From positions 1-46,592 of the forward strand of contig JAJZWA010000028.1 of NCBI GenBank assembly GCA_021846965.1: 46,592 bases of DNA. The letters are read 5' to 3'. This stretch comes from Pseudomonadota bacterium (GTDB lineage Bacteria > Pseudomonadota > Gammaproteobacteria > Burkholderiales > Burkholderiaceae_C). The notes under the pieces were generated by a model. The model searched no databases. It saw nothing but the letters and a program-made list of their open reading frames with translations, and was not told where the DNA came from. A program made the translations under genes and the position numbers. Positions 24,694 through 33,486 of the stretch are shown here, piece after piece. The first letter of the stretch is position 1. Every line of letters starts with the position of its first letter.

Positions 24694-25839
24694 TTACCGA
24701 CTGCTTGCGTCGGAATCGAGCGAGATGTCCAATTTGCCCGTAGGCCAGGGCACCATCTCCGCGAGTTGGGGTACGCCAAGGGGCAGCGCACCACCGGGGA
24801 TCAGCAATACCCCGGGCACGGAGGTCAGGTGTGCCCACTCCAGCAGGCTGTCCGTCGTGTAGACCACAAGATATCTGGCCCGGGAATGGGCTTCGGACAG
24901 GGGAATGGTCTGCTCGAGCGCCGCGAATCGCAGTGGAAAGGCCGAGGACGGGATCGCGCGCAATCCCCTGGGGTCGGTCGTTTCGATGGGAGTGAAGCTG
25001 TCATCCAGCAGCATTGCTGCCGGCGCGAATACACGAAAACGCTTGGGAACCCCACTCGACATCCCCTTGCTGTGCAGCTTGATCACATAGGGTGCCGAAT
25101 ATGGGGGCAATTCGAAGGCGCGGAAATAACTTCTTCCGGTCGGGAAATCGAAAGCCCCCTCGCCGCGCACGATCTCCGCGGACGTCGTTTGACCGGGCAC
25201 GAGCTTTTCAAACCGGAAGTCACGCATCCTGCGGCAACAGGTCGGCGCGGCATCCAGCACCTTCCTGAAGAACGCGGCGCGCGCCTCCGCCTTGCTCAGG
25301 TCAAAGACCTGCAGTCTGCCGATGTTGCCCTTCGCCAGGCTGGGGTTGCGCCTGAGCAACTCGGCCCTTTCCTCCTGGAAATGATCGGAGAAGCTGATCG
25401 AGACATTGCGGACATTCGCCGATCCAATGGCGCTGAAATGCTTGTTGCCACGCATCTCCAGATCGCCAAAATAATAGGCGCCCGGTTTGTCCGGAACATC
25501 GAAGGCCAGCGAGACGATGTCACCGCTGGGCTCGTGCAGCACGATGTTGAGCAGCTGCATGCCGGGCTTCAGGATCCAGTGGAAGCGACCCTTCTCGCCC
25601 ATGGACTCCACGATGAGCAAAGGCTCACCGACGGATTCGAGCGGAGCGATCTTGAAGCTTGTGCTGAAGGTGCTCAAGCTTCGGATTTTTCCGTCGCGCA
25701 CCAGGATCATTCGCCCAAACACCAGCTCCTTGTCATCCAGGCTTGTATTGCCTTGCTCGTAATGAACGCTCGCACACCCTGCGACCATCATCAGGAGCGC
25801 CATGGCCGCGAATCTTTTCAGCAAGGTATAGGGTGACAT
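24694..25839 (-). CDS. Lipoprotein with MalM-like C-terminal domain
   Basis: A 381-residue predicted lipoprotein; signal peptide with lipobox MVAGC (Cys around 22). Residues about 25-175 show no recognised family. From about 215 on the pattern follows E. coli MalM: FEKLVPGQT, a FRAFELPPYSAPYVIKL strand, FRVFAPAAMLLDDSFTP and RYLVVYTTDSLLEW. MalM is a periplasmic maltose-operon protein of unknown activity. ATG 25839 is used rather than TTG 25848. The IS630 element ends only 15 bases upstream, so the native promoter is displaced; the gene may be silent or driven from the IS. Base composition is somewhat lower in GC than its neighbours. Confidence 0.6.
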   Translation of the reverse strand: MSPYTLLKRFAAMALLMMVAGCASVHYEQGNTSLDDKELVFGRMILVRDGKIRSLSTFSTSFKIAPLESVGEPLLIVESMGEKGRFHWILKPGMQLLNIVLHEPSGDIVSLAFDVPDKPGAYYFGDLEMRGNKHFSAIGSANVRNVSISFSDHFQEERAELLRRNPSLAKGNIGRLQVFDLSKAEARAAFFRKVLDAAPTCCRRMRDFRFEKLVPGQTTSAEIVRGEGAFDFPTGRSYFRAFELPPYSAPYVIKLHSKGMSSGVPKRFRVFAPAAMLLDDSFTPIETTDPRGLRAIPSSAFPLRFAALEQTIPLSEAHSRARYLVVYTTDSLLEWAHLTSVPGVLLIPGGALPLGVPQLAEMVPWPTGKLDISLDSDASSR

Positions 25840-25877
25840 GACTGGCAAGCCCTAGTGTCCTGAGTTAGAAGTTCGTT

Positions 25878-26123
25878 TCATGATTGCTTGCGGGGCCGTG
25901 AGCGTTCGAAGTAGTGCCTGAAGAGGCGCTCGGATTCGCGCAGTCCCTCCTCGGTCAGCACCAACGATTTGGTCTTGTTGACCGGATCGGCGATGAGTCC
26001 TCGCGCATGCAGGCGGCCAAGCGCATCCCAATCATGGCCCTTCCAGGCTCGGTTTCCGTCGTGCAGCGTGAGGTGCAGAAGGGCGAGCACGGCCTCGTCG
26101 ATGGCGTCGGTGTCGATGTCCAT
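25878..26123 (-). CDS. DUF6429-type small protein carried by the IS630 element
   Basis: An 81-residue acidic N-terminal/basic C-terminal protein starting MDIDTDAIDEAVLALLHLTLHDG. It resembles the DUF6429 family commonly encoded beside IS630-type transposases. The ATG at 26123 follows the transposase stop by four bases, so they share a transcript. The stop is about 20 bases inside the left end. Role in transposition unknown. Confidence 0.7.
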   Translation of the reverse strand: MDIDTDAIDEAVLALLHLTLHDGNRAWKGHDWDALGRLHARGLIADPVNKTKSLVLTEEGLRESERLFRHYFERSRPRKQS

Positions 26124-26127
26124 GGTC

Positions 26128-27213
26128 TCAGGACTCCACAGGCTGAACACGGTTGCAGAATCGCTCGATGCTGGCAAGGATCGCGTCGGCGGACTTGGAC
26201 CAGACGAAGGGCCTGGGCGCGGCGTTGTGGACATCCAGGTACTCGCGGATGGACTGTTCGAGTTGCAGCGTCGAGCGATGGGTGGAGCGGCGGATGCAGC
26301 GCTCGGCCAGTGTGGCAAACCAGCGCTCGACCTGGTTGATCCAGGACGCGGAGGTGGGCGTGAAGTGCACCTGAAAGCGCGGCCTGGCCGCCAGCCAGCG
26401 CCGGATGGTCGGCGTCTTGTGCGTGCCGTAGTTGTCCATCACCAGATGAATGTCGAGTTCGGCTGGGACATTGGCCTCGATCGTGCGCAGGAACTTCAGA
26501 AACTCACTGCTGCGATGGCGACGATGCGTCTCTCCGATGACGCGGCCGGTAGCTACGTCCAACGCCGCGAACAGCGTGGTCGTGCCGTGCCGGACATAGT
26601 CGTGGGTGCGCCGCTCGGGCATCCCAGGCGCCAGCGGCAGCATCGGCTGGGTTCGATCCAGCGCCTGGATCTGGCTCTTCTCGTCCACGCACAGCACCAT
26701 GGCCCTGCGCGGTGGGTCCAGGTACAGGCCGACGATGTCGCGCACCTTGTCGACGAACATCGGATCTGTCGACAGCTTGAACGTCTCCTGGCGATGGGGC
26801 TGCAAGCCGAAGGCACGCCAGATGCGCGAAATCGCCGTCTGCGACATGCCCATCGCATGGGCCATCGTGCGCGTGCTCCAGTGCGTGGCCCCGCTGGGCA
26901 CGCTCTCCAGGGTTCGCGCGATCACCGCGTCCACTCGCGCATCATCGATGCTCCGCGGTGCCCCCGAGCGCGGCGCGTCCAGCAGCCCTTCCACGCGTTG
27001 CGCCACAAAACGACCGCGCCATTTGCACACGGTCTGCTCGCTCACGCGCTGACGCGCGGCTACCACGCGACTGTCTTCGCCCTGCGCGCAGGCCAGCACG
27101 ATGCGTGCCCGCAAAGCCAGCGCCTGCGCCGTCTTGCGCCGCAGGGTCAGCGCCACGAGTTCCTTGCGTTCCACCTCGGTCAACACCAAAGGCGCCTTCG
27201 GTCTTCCGCTCAT
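26128..27213 (-). CDS. IS630-family transposase
   Basis: A 361-residue DDE transposase. An N-terminal helix-turn-helix pair (about 20-75, then 85-135) binds the ends. The catalytic triad is Asp177 (CVDEKSQ), Asp260 (VMDNYGTHK) and Glu296 ([10 protein letters not shown]), with the 35-residue spacing between the last two typical of IS630/Tc1. Full length and apparently intact, inside matching inverted repeats. Confidence 0.95.
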   Translation of the reverse strand: MSGRPKAPLVLTEVERKELVALTLRRKTAQALALRARIVLACAQGEDSRVVAARQRVSEQTVCKWRGRFVAQRVEGLLDAPRSGAPRSIDDARVDAVIARTLESVPSGATHWSTRTMAHAMGMSQTAISRIWRAFGLQPHRQETFKLSTDPMFVDKVRDIVGLYLDPPRRAMVLCVDEKSQIQALDRTQPMLPLAPGMPERRTHDYVRHGTTTLFAALDVATGRVIGETHRRHRSSEFLKFLRTIEANVPAELDIHLVMDNYGTHKTPTIRRWLAARPRFQVHFTPTSASWINQVERWFATLAERCIRRSTHRSTLQLEQSIREYLDVHNAAPRPFVWSKSADAILASIERFCNRVQPVES

Positions 27214-27295
27214 CTCAGCCTCACCGTGTGATCACCATACACGATGGACTCCAAAAAGCGAAAATAGCTCAATGAATTTCTAACTCAGGACACTA

Positions 27296-27660
27296 GCAGG
27301 CTGTTGAAATACCGGAGGGGGCCGCGCACAGGCGCAAGGACTCCCAGGCCCTGGAGCCTGCTCACCCTGTCCGGCCTGCTCGCTCGATAAGCACGCAACT
27401 CTCATTGCCAACATCCCCGGAGGCTCAGGCGAGCACGGTGTCGGCAGTATCCAACCCGACGAACAGGGATCGATCGGGGCAAGCGCTTCCGCCCTGATCT
27501 GCAGCAAGCTCTGGCGCAATCAAGGGCTCGCAGGCGGCCGCCCGGGAAAGCATCCGAGGCGATGTCATCGGAAGACCCCGCAGAGGTGGCAGGGCCCGGG
27601 CCGCGGGCAGCACTTCCGGGACGCAGGAGCAGGCGTGATCGGCGCACGATGGACGTGCGT
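27296..27660. other. Non-coding stretch between IS630 and the nir control region
   Basis: About 365 bases with no protein-like reading on either strand. It contains the second copy of the 46-base repeat (27561-27606). Confidence 0.5.
27561..27606. repeat. 46-base repeat, copy 2
   Basis: Same orientation as 24073-24118 and nearly identical. On minus it again supplies a leader and an ATG (27567), but the following codons diverge at once from the COG4705 protein, so this copy is detached from its gene. Confidence 0.7.
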
Positions 27661-27664
27661 CGCC

Positions 27665-27679
27665 GCACCGAGGCAGTGC
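27665..27679. promoter_or_regulatory. NtrC-like dyad GCACC-N5-AGTGC
   Basis: GCACC (27665-27669), five bases, then AGTGC (27675-27679) matches the NtrC core GCACY-N5-RGTGC. It is centred about 97 bases upstream of the predicted transcription start of the nir operon, a usual enhancer distance for sigma-54 activation. Confidence 0.55.
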
Positions 27680-27743
27680 CCCGTTGTTCGTGCCTGGTGC
27701 GGTTTCCCGCATCAACACCGTCCTTCTGGCATGGAACGGCCCC

Positions 27744-27759
27744 TGGCACGGCATTTGCT
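27744..27759 (+). promoter_or_regulatory. Sigma-54 (-24/-12) promoter of the nir operon
   Basis: TGGCACGGCATTTGCT is an exact fit to TGGCACG-N4-TTGCW. Transcription is expected to begin near 27769-27770, at the 5' side of the first leader hairpin. Confidence 0.85.
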
Positions 27760-27766
27760 GAATGGC

Positions 27767-27835
27767 GGTGGAGGCGGTCAATGGTGACCGTCTCCACCAT
27801 TCAACACTGCCTGGCCCCGACGATGGGGCCCGGCA
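27767..27835 (+). promoter_or_regulatory. Two-hairpin ANTAR-type RNA leader (NasT target)
   Basis: Hairpin 1 pairs 27767-27780 with 27785-27798, with one G-U pair. Opening the last A-U gives the hexaloop AAUGGU (27780-27785), with A at 1 and G at 4 as in known ANTAR targets. Hairpin 2 pairs TGCC (27808-27811) and GGCCCC (27813-27818) with GGGGCC (27825-27830) and GGCA (27832-27835). Its hexaloop is GACGAU, with G at 4 but G, not A, at 1. The hairpins are about ten bases apart and followed by a terminator. An ANTAR protein (NasT) is encoded 10 kb away. Confidence 0.75.
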
Positions 27836-27840
27836 CCGGC

Positions 27841-27890
27841 AAAGGCGCTTCACGCATCCCGCTTCGGGGTGCGGGAGGCGCCTTTTTTCT
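27841..27890 (+). terminator. Intrinsic terminator in the nirB leader
   Basis: AAAGGCGC (27841-27848) pairs with GCGCCTTT (27878-27885 region), enclosing an inner CGCATCCC/GGGGTGCG stem (27853-27860 / 27866-27873). It ends in six T residues (27883-27888). It lies 24 bases before the nirB ATG, so readthrough needs antitermination. Confidence 0.85.
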
Positions 27891-27913
27891 TGGGCTGCTG
27901 CCAATCGACTCGC

Positions 27914-30346
27914 ATGAAACCCAGACTCGTTCTCGTCGGCAACGGCATGGCCGGGGTGCGCACGCTGGAGGAACTCCTCAAGCTGGCTCCCGACCTCTAC
28001 GACATCACGGTATTCGGCGCCGAGCCCCATCCGAACTACAACCGCATCCTGCTGTCGCCCGTGCTCGCCGGCGAGCAGACGGCCGAGCAGATCGTGCTCA
28101 ACCCCCGCGAATGGTATGCCGAGCATGGCATCACGCTGCACACCGGACGCAAGGTCGTCGCCATCGACCGCCGCCGGCGCGTCGTGCGCGCGGACGACGG
28201 CACGCAGGTCGCCTACGACCGCCTGCTGCTGGCCACCGGATCGCGCCCCTTCATGCTGCCGGTGCCCGGCCGTGAGCTCGACGGCGTCGTGGGCTACCGC
28301 GACCTGGCCGACACGCAGGCGATGATCGAGGCCGCGACGCGCCATGAGGACGCCGTGGTCATCGGCGGCGGGCTGCTCGGGCTGGAAGCTGCCAACGGTC
28401 TGATGCTTCGCGGCATGCGCGTGACCGTCATCCACCTGATGCCGTGGCTGATGGAGCGCCAACTCGACGAGACGGCCGCGTCGATGCTGCGGGAATCGTT
28501 GCAACAGCGGGGTATCGTGTTTCGCCTCGACGCGCGCACCCGGGAACTGCTCGGCGACGCGAGCGGACGGGTGCGCTCGGTGTGCCTCGACGACGGCTCG
28601 GAGATCGCCGCCCAGCTCGTGGTCATGGCCGCGGGCATCCGGCCGGACACCGAGCTGGCCGAAGGCGCGGGCCTGCATTGCCATCGTGGCGTGGTGGTCG
28701 ACGACACGCTGCAGACCGTCACCGACCCCCGCGTATACGCCGTCGGCGAATGCGCCTCGCACCGTGGCGTGGCCTACGGGCTGGTGGCGCCGCTGTTCGA
28801 GCAGGCCAGGGTCTGCGCCACCCACCTCGCCCGCTTCGGCATCGGGCGCTACGCCGGCTCGGCCCTGTCGACCAAGCTCAAGGTCACGGGCATCGATCTG
28901 TTCTCCGCGGGTGACTTCATGGCCCGTGACGGCAGCGAGGAGATCGTGCTCAGCGACCCTGCGGGCGGCGTCTACAAGAAGCTGGTCATCCGCGACGACC
29001 GCCTGGTGGGTGCCTGCCTGTACGGCGACACCGTCGACAGCGCCTGGTACTTCCAGCTTCTGCGCGAGGGCCGCGCCATCGGCGGCCTGCGAGATCGCCT
29101 GATGTTCGGGGAATCCGGGCTGGGCGACGCGGGTCACCAGGGGCAGAACCGGGCCGCGTCCATGGCCGACGATGCCGAGGTCTGCGGATGCAACGGCGTG
29201 TGCAAGGGCACGATCGTGCGTGCGATCAAGGACCAGGGCCTGTTCACCCTCGACGACGTACGCAGGCACACGAAGGCCAGCGCCAGCTGCGGCTCCTGCG
29301 CGGGCCTGGTCGAGCAGATCCTGATGTCCACCGTGGGCGGCGACTATTCGGCCACGCCCAGGGAACGCGCCGTGTGCGGATGCACCGACGCCACGCACCA
29401 GCAGCTGCGCCATGCCATTCGCGAACATCACCTGCTGTCGATTCCGGCGGTGATGCACTTCCTCGAATGGCGCACCCCGAACGGCTGCGCAAGCTGCCGG
29501 CCGGCGATCAACTACTACCTGCTGTCGACCTGGCCCGGCGAGGCCGCGGACGACCCGCAAAGCCGATTCATCAACGAGCGCGCGCACGCCAATATCCAGA
29601 AGGACGGCAGCTTCAGCGTCGTTCCGCGCATGTGGGGCGGAGAGACCAGCGCCGCCGAGTTGCGCCGCATCGCCGACGTGGTCGACAAGTACGCCATTCC
29701 GACCGTCAAGGTCACGGGCGGGCAGCGCATCGACCTGCTCGGCGTGCGCAAGCAGGACCTGCCCGCCGTGTGGCGCGACCTGGGCATGCCCAGTGGCAGC
29801 GCCTACGCCAAGGCCCTGCGCACGGTGAAGACCTGCGTCGGCAGCGAGTGGTGCCGCTTCGGCACGCAGGACAGCACGAGCATGGGCAAGGAACTCGAGC
29901 GCGCGCTGTGGCGCATGCAGGCGCCGCACAAGGTCAAGCTGGCGGTTTCCGGATGCCCCCGCAACTGCGCCGAATCCGGCATCAAGGACGTCGGCGTCAT
30001 CGGCGTCGACTCCGGCTGGGAGATCTACGTCGCCGGCAACGGCGGCATCAAGACCGAAGTGGCGCAATTCCTGGTCAAGGTGCGCGACCGCGAGCAGGTG
30101 CTCGAGCACGCCGGAGCCTTCCTGCAGCTGTACCGGGAGGAAGGTTGGTACCTCGAGCGCACGGTGCACTACGTCGCCCGCGTCGGCCTCGACCATGTCA
30201 AGCGCCGCGTGGTCGACGACGCCCAAGGCCGTCGCGCGCTGTGGGCGCGCCTGCGATCGGCCGTCGCCGATCTGCCGGATCCGTGGCATTCCATGCAGGA
30301 AGCCGCGGTCGACGAGCGTCAGTTCATCCCCCTCGTCCCCGCCTGA
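27914..30346 (+). CDS. nirB: Nitrite reductase (NADH) large subunit
   Basis: An 810-residue cytoplasmic siroheme enzyme reducing nitrite to ammonium with NADH. The N-terminal FAD/NAD(P)H reductase part begins RLVLVGNGMAGVRTLEEL and has a second Rossmann motif VIGGGLLGLEAANGL near 150. A BFD-like [2Fe-2S] segment starts at Cys424 (CGCNGVCKG...CGSCAG). The C-terminal siroheme/4Fe-4S domain has CVGSEWCRFG (about 641-650) and CPRNCAESGIKDVGVIG (about 680-696). ATG 27914 follows the leader terminator; the longer GTG reading begins inside the terminator. First gene of nirB-nirD-nasA-cobA-narK. Confidence 0.96.
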   Translation: MKPRLVLVGNGMAGVRTLEELLKLAPDLYDITVFGAEPHPNYNRILLSPVLAGEQTAEQIVLNPREWYAEHGITLHTGRKVVAIDRRRRVVRADDGTQVAYDRLLLATGSRPFMLPVPGRELDGVVGYRDLADTQAMIEAATRHEDAVVIGGGLLGLEAANGLMLRGMRVTVIHLMPWLMERQLDETAASMLRESLQQRGIVFRLDARTRELLGDASGRVRSVCLDDGSEIAAQLVVMAAGIRPDTELAEGAGLHCHRGVVVDDTLQTVTDPRVYAVGECASHRGVAYGLVAPLFEQARVCATHLARFGIGRYAGSALSTKLKVTGIDLFSAGDFMARDGSEEIVLSDPAGGVYKKLVIRDDRLVGACLYGDTVDSAWYFQLLREGRAIGGLRDRLMFGESGLGDAGHQGQNRAASMADDAEVCGCNGVCKGTIVRAIKDQGLFTLDDVRRHTKASASCGSCAGLVEQILMSTVGGDYSATPRERAVCGCTDATHQQLRHAIREHHLLSIPAVMHFLEWRTPNGCASCRPAINYYLLSTWPGEAADDPQSRFINERAHANIQKDGSFSVVPRMWGGETSAAELRRIADVVDKYAIPTVKVTGGQRIDLLGVRKQDLPAVWRDLGMPSGSAYAKALRTVKTCVGSEWCRFGTQDSTSMGKELERALWRMQAPHKVKLAVSGCPRNCAESGIKDVGVIGVDSGWEIYVAGNGGIKTEVAQFLVKVRDREQVLEHAGAFLQLYREEGWYLERTVHYVARVGLDHVKRRVVDDAQGRRALWARLRSAVADLPDPWHSMQEAAVDERQFIPLVPA

Positions 30347-30353
30347 GGCCCTC

Positions 30354-30716
30354 ATGGAAAACTGGATCGAAGTCTGCCGAGTCGATGACATTCCCCGCCA
30401 GGGCGCGCGCACGGTGGCGCGCGCCGGCGGCGAGGGCAACCTGGCGCTGTTCCGCACCGACGGCGATGAGGTGTTCGCGCTGCTCGACCGCTGCCCGCAC
30501 AAGGGCGGGCCGCTGTCACAGGGCATCGTGTTCGGCCGCAGCGTGGCCTGCCCCCTGCACAACTGGACCATCGCGCTCGACGACGGTCGCGCCGCCCCGC
30601 CGGACGAGGGCTGCGCGCGCAGTTTCGCCGTGCGCATCGCGCAGGGACGCGTCTACCTGCGCGGCGACGCGCTCGCCGGGAAGCCCGATGCGCCCGAGGC
30701 CTGCGGCCGTGGCTGA
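30354..30716 (+). CDS. nirD: Nitrite reductase (NADH) small subunit
   Basis: A 120-residue Rieske-fold subunit of the NADH nitrite reductase. The ATG lies seven bases after the nirB stop. Unlike many NirD proteins that lack cluster ligands, this one keeps a complete Rieske set: CPHKGG (Cys and His) and CPLHNW (Cys and His), so a [2Fe-2S] centre is likely. Its end overlaps the start of nasA. Confidence 0.93.
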   Translation: MENWIEVCRVDDIPRQGARTVARAGGEGNLALFRTDGDEVFALLDRCPHKGGPLSQGIVFGRSVACPLHNWTIALDDGRAAPPDEGCARSFAVRIAQGRVYLRGDALAGKPDAPEACGRG

Positions 30717-33486
30717 GACGCGCTCCACCTGCCCCTACTGCGGCGTCGGCTGCGGCGTGCTCATCGCCAGCCACGAGGGTCTCATCACGGGCGTGCGCGC
30801 GGACCCCGAGCACCCCGCCAACCGCGGCCGGCTGTGCAGCAAGGGCGCCACGCTGCACCTGAGCGCCACCCCCCAGGTGCTGCAAGGCGCGCGGGCGCTG
30901 CGGCCCGAGATGCGTCGATCGCGCGATGCCGCGCGTCAGGCGGTGGGCTGGGAGCCGGCGATGGCCTACGTCACCGAGCGCTTCGCCGACATCATCGCCC
31001 GGCACGGCCCGCACAGCGTGGGCCTGTACATCTCGGGGCAGTTGCTGACCGAGGACTACTACGTGTTCAACAAGCTGGCCAAGGGCCTGCTGGGAACCAA
31101 CAACCTCGACTCGAACTCGCGTCTGTGCATGTCCAGCGCGGTGGCCGGCTACAAGCACGCCTTCGGCGCCGACGCGCCACCGACCTGCTACGACGACATC
31201 GCGCACGCCGACTGCCTGTTCATCGCCGGGTCCAACACGGCCTGGGCGCATCCGATCGTGTTCCGCCGCATCGAGGACGCACGCCGGGCGCGCCCCTCGA
31301 TGAAGATCATCGTTGTCGACCCGCGCCGCACGGAGACCGCCGAGATCGCCGACCTGCACCTGCGCATCGAGCCCGGCACCGACGTGGCGCTGTTCCACGG
31401 CATGCTGCACCTGATGCTGCGCGAGGCGCTGGTCGACGAAACCTTCATCGCCGAGCACACGCAGGGTTTCGAGGCCCTGCGCGAACGCGTGCGCGACTTC
31501 ACCCCGGCGCTGGCGGCGCAGATCTGCGGGCTGGCGCCCGAACGCATCGAACAGGCCGCACGCTGGTTCGCGGGGCTGCGCGAGGACGGCTCGCGGGCCG
31601 CCACGCTCTCGCTGTACTGCCAGGGATTGAATCAGTCCAGTTGCGGCACCGACAAGAACAAGGCCTTGCTCAACCTGCACCTGGCTTGCGCGCAGGTCGG
31701 GCGCGAAGGCGCGGGCCCGTTCTCGCTGACCGGGCAGCCCAACGCGATGGGCGGACGCGAGGTCGGCGGCATGGCCAACCTGCTGAGCGCGCACCGCGAC
31801 CTGACCAACCCGCTGGATCGCGCGCAGGTTGCCGCGCTGTGGGGTGTGGACTCGGTTCCGGCCGAGCCCGGCCTGACGGCGCTGGAGATGTTCCGCGCCG
31901 CCGCCGAGGGGCGGGTCAAGGCGCTGTGGATCGCCTGCACGAACCCGCTGCAATCGCTGCCCGCCGCGGCGCTGACGCGCGCCGCGCTCGAGCGCGCCGA
32001 GCTGGTCGTGGTGCAGGAGGCCTACGCCGACACCGCGACCACGCGCCTGGCCGACGTCGTGCTCCCGGCGGCGGCCTGGGGCGAGAAGGAAGGCACCGTG
32101 ACCAATTCCGAGCGCTGCATCTCGCGCGTGCGCGCGGCGGTCGCGCCACCGGGCCTGGCCCGCCCGGACTGGGAGATCGCCGCCGATTTCGGCAGGCGCC
32201 TCGAAGCGGTGCTGCGCCCGGGCCGCCCGTCGATGTTCGCCTGGCCCGATGCGCAGGCGGTGTGGCTCGAGCACCGGGAGTCCACGCGCGGGCGCGACCT
32301 CGACATCACCGGGCTGAGCTGGGATCTGCTCGAGCGCGACGGGCCGCAGCCATGGCCCTTCGCCGAAGGTGCGCGGAAGGGCCGCGCGCGCCTGTACACC
32401 GATGCGCGCTTCGCCACCGCCGACGGCCGCGCGCGCTTCGACGCGCCGCACTACACGCCGGTTGCCGAGCCGCGCGATGTGCGCTTCCCGGTGGCGCTGA
32501 CCACCGGACGCCTGCGCGATCAGTGGCATGGCATGAGCCGCAGCGGCACTGTCGCCCAGCTGTTCGCGCACCGCCCCCGACCGTCCATCGACCTGCACCC
32601 TGCCGACATGGCGCGGCGCGGGCTGGACGAGGGCGACCTGGTGCAGGTCACGTCGCGACGCGGCACGCAGATCCTGCCCGCGCGGGCCGATGACGGGGTC
32701 AGCCCGGGGCAGGCCTTCGCCGCCATGCACTGGGGGCCGGAGTTCCTCACCGGCACCGCAGGCAACGGCACGCCCACGCTGGGGGTCAACGCGCTGACCC
32801 TGGACGCGCTCGATCCGGTGTCGCGCCAGCCCGAGTTCAAGCACGCGGCGGTCAAGCTGCTCAAGGCCGAACTGCCCTGGCGCCTGGCCGCGTTCGGCTG
32901 GATCGACGCGTCCCGGCTCGACGCCGCGCGGCGCGAACTGATGCAGGCGCTGGGCGGACTGGCCTACCTGAGTTGCGTTCCCTTCGGTCGCGAACGAGCC
33001 GGCCTGGCGCTCCACGCCGCCGACGCCGAACGCGCCAGCGAGATGGCGCTGCGCAGGGTCGTCGACGTGTTCGGCCTCGACGCTCCCGGCGTGCTGCGCT
33101 ATCGAGACGGTCGCAGCCTCGACGAGCGCGCGGTACGGCTCGACGGCGACAGCCTCGCCGCGGTGCTGCTCACGGGGTCGGTGGCCTCCACCGACGCGCA
33201 GACCTGGCTGTACGAACTGCTGAGCTCGGCAAGCGCCGCACGCGCGCTCGGCCGGCGCCTGCTGTCCCCCGGCCGGCAGCCACCGCGGGGCGCCCCCGCG
33301 CGCGGCGCGCAGGTATGCAACTGCTTCGACGTGCACGAAGCCGAGATCGTCGCCGCGCTGCGGCGGCTGCCGGGCGATGCGGCGCGACGCCTGGCCGGTG
33401 TGCAGCAGGGCCTGCGCTGCGGCACCCAGTGCGGCTCCTGCCTTCCGGCGCTGCGGCGCCTCGTGTCCCAGGAGACCATGGCATGA
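30709..33486 (+). CDS. nasA: Assimilatory nitrate reductase, catalytic subunit
   Basis: A 925-residue molybdopterin enzyme reducing nitrate to nitrite. N-terminal 4Fe-4S ligands are Cys8, Cys11, Cys15 (STCPYCGVGCG) and Cys43 (RLCSKG). The molybdopterin oxidoreductase and dinucleotide-binding domains fill residues 50-720. The C-terminus carries a BFD-like [2Fe-2S] domain (VCNCFDVHEAEI...CGTQCGSCLPALRRL), typical of assimilatory rather than respiratory enzymes. The GTG at 30709 (GAGG nine bases upstream, overlapping nirD by eight bases) is preferred; an ATG at 30688 would add seven residues. Confidence 0.94.
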   Translation: MAETRSTCPYCGVGCGVLIASHEGLITGVRADPEHPANRGRLCSKGATLHLSATPQVLQGARALRPEMRRSRDAARQAVGWEPAMAYVTERFADIIARHGPHSVGLYISGQLLTEDYYVFNKLAKGLLGTNNLDSNSRLCMSSAVAGYKHAFGADAPPTCYDDIAHADCLFIAGSNTAWAHPIVFRRIEDARRARPSMKIIVVDPRRTETAEIADLHLRIEPGTDVALFHGMLHLMLREALVDETFIAEHTQGFEALRERVRDFTPALAAQICGLAPERIEQAARWFAGLREDGSRAATLSLYCQGLNQSSCGTDKNKALLNLHLACAQVGREGAGPFSLTGQPNAMGGREVGGMANLLSAHRDLTNPLDRAQVAALWGVDSVPAEPGLTALEMFRAAAEGRVKALWIACTNPLQSLPAAALTRAALERAELVVVQEAYADTATTRLADVVLPAAAWGEKEGTVTNSERCISRVRAAVAPPGLARPDWEIAADFGRRLEAVLRPGRPSMFAWPDAQAVWLEHRESTRGRDLDITGLSWDLLERDGPQPWPFAEGARKGRARLYTDARFATADGRARFDAPHYTPVAEPRDVRFPVALTTGRLRDQWHGMSRSGTVAQLFAHRPRPSIDLHPADMARRGLDEGDLVQVTSRRGTQILPARADDGVSPGQAFAAMHWGPEFLTGTAGNGTPTLGVNALTLDALDPVSRQPEFKHAAVKLLKAELPWRLAAFGWIDASRLDAARRELMQALGGLAYLSCVPFGRERAGLALHAADAERASEMALRRVVDVFGLDAPGVLRYRDGRSLDERAVRLDGDSLAAVLLTGSVASTDAQTWLYELLSSASAARALGRRLLSPGRQPPRGAPARGAQVCNCFDVHEAEIVAALRRLPGDAARRLAGVQQGLRCGTQCGSCLPALRRLVSQETMA

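Larger units (their letters stand above)
25855..27293 (-). mobile_element. Complete IS630-family insertion sequence, 1439 bp
   Basis: Both ends read GTGTCCTGAGTTAGAA inward, then continue with two mismatches over 23 bases. The element is flanked by TA on each side (25853-25854 and 27294-27295), the target duplicated by IS630/Tc1 elements. It carries a DDE transposase and a small passenger gene, both intact. Confidence 0.92.

Noticed and set aside
27425..30637. 1070-residue minus frame opposite nirB
   Set aside because: Antisense of nirB; only its first part includes the detached 46-base repeat start.
30352..33336. 994-residue minus frame opposite nirD and nasA
   Set aside because: Gly/Ala/Arg/Gln-rich antisense of nasA.
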